Assembly (NCBI RefSeq): GCF_902499135.1
Contig: NZ_CABVPR010000030.1
Span: 1-64,000 of the forward strand
Reading direction: 5' to 3'
From: Burkholderia dolosa
GTDB lineage: Bacteria; Pseudomonadota; Gammaproteobacteria; Burkholderiales; Burkholderiaceae
Length of the DNA stretch: 64,000 bases
The notes under the pieces are model-generated. The model worked only from the letters and a program-made list of their open reading frames with translations, was not told the origin of the DNA and did not search any database. Made by a program: the position numbers and the translations under genes. Below, piece by piece: positions 61,948 to 64,000 of this stretch (the stretch's first letter is position 1; each line of letters starts with the position of its first letter).

Positions 61948-63438
61948 TTACACCCCTGCCGGAACTTGCTTGTGCCAGTCGGTCGCGCGCTGGAACGCGT
62001 CGGCGACCTGCAGCATCCGGGCTTCGTCGAAATAGTTGCCGATGATCTGCAGACCGACCGGACGCTGCGCGTTCGCGCCGGCGCCGAAGCCGCACGGCAC
62101 GCTCATCCCGGGCAGGCCGGCGAGGCTCACCGACAGCGTGTAGATGTCCGCGAGATACATCTGCACCGGATCGTCGCCCTTCGCGCCGAGGTCCCACGCG
62201 ACCGTCGGCGACGCCGGCCCCATGATCACGTCGCAGGACTTGAACGCTTCCTGGAAATCCTGCGCGATGATCCGGCGGATCTTCTGCGCCTGCAGGTAGT
62301 ACGCGTCGTAGTAGCCGTGCGACAGCACGTACGTGCCGACGAGGATCCGGCGCTTCACCTCGGGCCCGAAGCCCTCGGCGCGCGACTTCTTGTACATGTC
62401 GAGCAGGTCGCCGTACTGCGCGGCGCGGTGGCCGAAGCGCACGCCGTCGAACCGCGACAGGTTCGACGACGCCTCGGCCGGCGCGATCACGTAGTACACG
62501 GGAATCGACAATTCCGTTTTCGGCAGCGACACCGGCACGAGCGTCGCGCCGAGCGCCTCGTATTGCTTGAGCGCCGCGTCGATCGCCGCGCGCACGTCGT
62601 CGGCGAGGCCATCGCCGAAATACTCGTTCGGCAGGCCGATGCGCAGCCCGGCGAGCGGTTTCGCCGCATCGTTGCCCGGCGCCCACGGCTGGCCGAGGTG
62701 GCGCGTGAAGTCTTCGTCGTCGCGCTCGAGGCTCGTCGAGTCGCGCTCGTCGAAGCCGGCCATCGCGTTCAGCAGCAGCGCGCAGTCGGATGCGCTCTGC
62801 GCCATCGGGCCGCCCTGATCGAGCGACGACGCGAACGCGATCATCCCGTAGCGCGACACGCGGCCGTACGTCGGCTTGATGCCGGTCACGCCGGCGAACG
62901 ACGCGGGCTGGCGGATCGAGCCGCCGGTATCGGTGCCGGTCGCGGCCGGCGCGAGCCGCGCGGCGACGGCGGCCGAGCTGCCGCCCGAGCTGCCGCCCGG
63001 CACCGCGCGCGTGTCCCACGGGTTCTTCACCGCGCCGAATGCGGAGTTCTCGTTCGACGAGCCCATCGCGAACTCGTCCATGTTGGTCTTGCCGAGCGTG
63101 ACCATGCCGGCCGCCTGCAGGCGGGCGACGACGGTCGCGTCGAACGGGCTCTCGTAGTTCGCGAGCATCTTCGAGCCGGCGGTCGAGCGCCAGCCGCGCG
63201 TGACGAACACGTCCTTGTGCGCGATCGGCAGGCCCGTCAGCGGGCCGCCCGCGCCGCGCGCGAGCTCGGCATCGGCGGCCTTCGCCTGCGCGAGGGTGAG
63301 ATCGGGCTCGACGTGGACGAACGCGTTCAGGTCGCGTGCGGCGTCGATCCGCTTCAGGTAGTGCTGCGCGAGCTCGACGGCCGAGCATTCCTTGGCGGCG
63401 AGCGCGGCGCGCAGTTCGGTCAGGCTTTTAGCGTGCAT
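61948..63438 (-). CDS. gatA: aspartyl/glutamyl-tRNA amidotransferase subunit A
   Basis: 496 residues. Amidase-signature enzyme that releases ammonia from glutamine. The Ser-cis-Ser-Lys triad is visible in the Lys of AHKDVF, the Ser of [15 protein letters not shown] and the Ser of [11 protein letters not shown]. It starts 67 bases after gatC and ends four bases before gatB. Confidence 0.97.
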   Translation of the reverse strand: MHAKSLTELRAALAAKECSAVELAQHYLKRIDAARDLNAFVHVEPDLTLAQAKAADAELARGAGGPLTGLPIAHKDVFVTRGWRSTAGSKMLANYESPFDATVVARLQAAGMVTLGKTNMDEFAMGSSNENSAFGAVKNPWDTRAVPGGSSGGSSAAVAARLAPAATGTDTGGSIRQPASFAGVTGIKPTYGRVSRYGMIAFASSLDQGGPMAQSASDCALLLNAMAGFDERDSTSLERDDEDFTRHLGQPWAPGNDAAKPLAGLRIGLPNEYFGDGLADDVRAAIDAALKQYEALGATLVPVSLPKTELSIPVYYVIAPAEASSNLSRFDGVRFGHRAAQYGDLLDMYKKSRAEGFGPEVKRRILVGTYVLSHGYYDAYYLQAQKIRRIIAQDFQEAFKSCDVIMGPASPTVAWDLGAKGDDPVQMYLADIYTLSVSLAGLPGMSVPCGFGAGANAQRPVGLQIIGNYFDEARMLQVADAFQRATDWHKQVPAGV

Positions 63439-63505
63439 TGAGTGTTTTCCTGGGAATTCTGGATCGCGCGCGGCGGCAGGCGGCCGCGCGCCGGTCGTCG
63501 AGCGC

Positions 63506-63805
63506 TTACTCGATCACCTTCGGCACGAGATAGAGGCCGTCCTGGACGGCCGGCGCCGGACGCTGGTTGTCGTCGCGATTCACGACTTCGGTCACGGCGT
63601 CGTCGCGCAGACGCTGCGCGACTTCCTGGATCTGTTCGATCGGGTGGGCGAGCGGCGCGATGCCGGCAGTGTCGACCGCCTGCATCTGCTCGACGAGGCC
63701 GAAGAATTCGTTGAGCTGGCCGAGCGTGTGCTCGGCGTCGGCGTCGGCCATTTCGAGTCGCGCGAGGTGTGCGATGCGTTTCACATCGGTCAGGGTCAGG
63801 GCCAT
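63506..63805 (-). CDS. gatC: aspartyl/glutamyl-tRNA amidotransferase subunit C
   Basis: 99 residues. Small linker subunit that stabilises GatA-Gat[40 protein letters not shown] matches the family throughout and the length is normal. It is the first gene of the gatCAB operon. Confidence 0.95.
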   Translation of the reverse strand: MALTLTDVKRIAHLARLEMADADAEHTLGQLNEFFGLVEQMQAVDTAGIAPLAHPIEQIQEVAQRLRDDAVTEVVNRDDNQRPAPAVQDGLYLVPKVIE

Positions 63806-64000
63806 GCGATCACCGGAAAAAACAAGGCTGCGCAGTGCGGGAAAAACGGCGCTGCGGCGGGGGTTGGAGGGCGCGATCGCGCCCTCAAAAATCGGGGCCG
63901 AAGCGGCAAAAATACCGCCCGTTTCGATTCAAATACCGAGAAATTATAAGGTATCATTACGCGTTCGACCCAAACCCGGCAGCCTTTTCCCGCATCGTTT
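63806..64000. promoter_or_regulatory. intergenic region with a probable divergent promoter
   Basis: 195 bases with no coding start. The AT-rich part (63915-63960) contains TATAAG (63945-63950) and TATCAT (63952-63957), which could be -10 elements of a plus-strand gene beyond the window and would diverge from gatC. In Burkholderia the cell-shape gene mreB is often found here, but it is not visible. Confidence 0.4.

Overview
The window is GC-rich DNA (by eye in the high 60s percent) that reads as a Burkholderia chromosome, most likely of the cepacia-complex type. This rests on gene order (xerC, an RlmI-like gene, a CobW GTPase, a one-cysteine dksA, hslVU, regBA, argB, slmA, metXW, gatCAB) and on protein sequence. 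The species cannot be fixed from sequence alone.

Left housekeeping block (1-12004): the tail of a DUF484 gene, xerC, a 23S rRNA cytosine methyltransferase, a His-rich CobW/COG0523 GTPase, dksA without a complete zinc finger, hslV-hslU behind a probable heat-shock promoter, a RegB/RegA redox two-component pair on the minus strand, a small CWC-type Cys-rich protein, argB, a HAD pyrimidine 5'-nucleotidase and slmA.

Accessory block (12106-51317): a complete type VI secretion system (all 13 core Tss proteins plus PAAR and TagJ) interleaved with a chaperone-usher fimbria. clpV (minus) diverges from a plus-strand operon, TagK-like-tagJ-tssE-tssF-tssG-tssA, which runs directly into a two-domain fimbrial adhesin and a GT60/GlcNAc-type glycosyltransferase. 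Opposing it is a minus-strand train: tssB-tssC-hcp-tssJ-tssK-tssL-tssM, an unrecognised gene, vgrG, PAAR and RHS. Upstream of tssB on the same strand, a pilin-chaperone-usher-pilin operon continues into a DotU-like gene and a gene combining TssM-like membrane topology with an OmpA domain. Fimbrial genes therefore sit at the end of one T6SS operon, and T6SS-like anchor genes sit at the end of the fimbrial operon. This interleaving is the most interesting feature. Further oddities are a VgrG with a 22-copy PPPSE-x tail, an RHS protein with almost no C-terminal toxin region and no adjacent immunity gene, and a TssM with a duplicated N-terminal membrane hairpin. A large unrecognised ORF (49416-51317) closes the block.

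Right housekeeping block (51756-64000): metX-metW behind a SAM-II-type riboswitch carrying an extra inserted helix, an AmpG-like permease, an M48-family protein whose catalytic Glu is replaced by Gly, an AraC regulator divergent from a zinc alcohol dehydrogenase, exonuclease III, a PPK2 kinase and gatC-gatA-gatB. The last 195 bases hold a probable divergent promoter region with no coding start inside the window. No rRNA, tRNA, CRISPR array, IS element or integrase was recognised.
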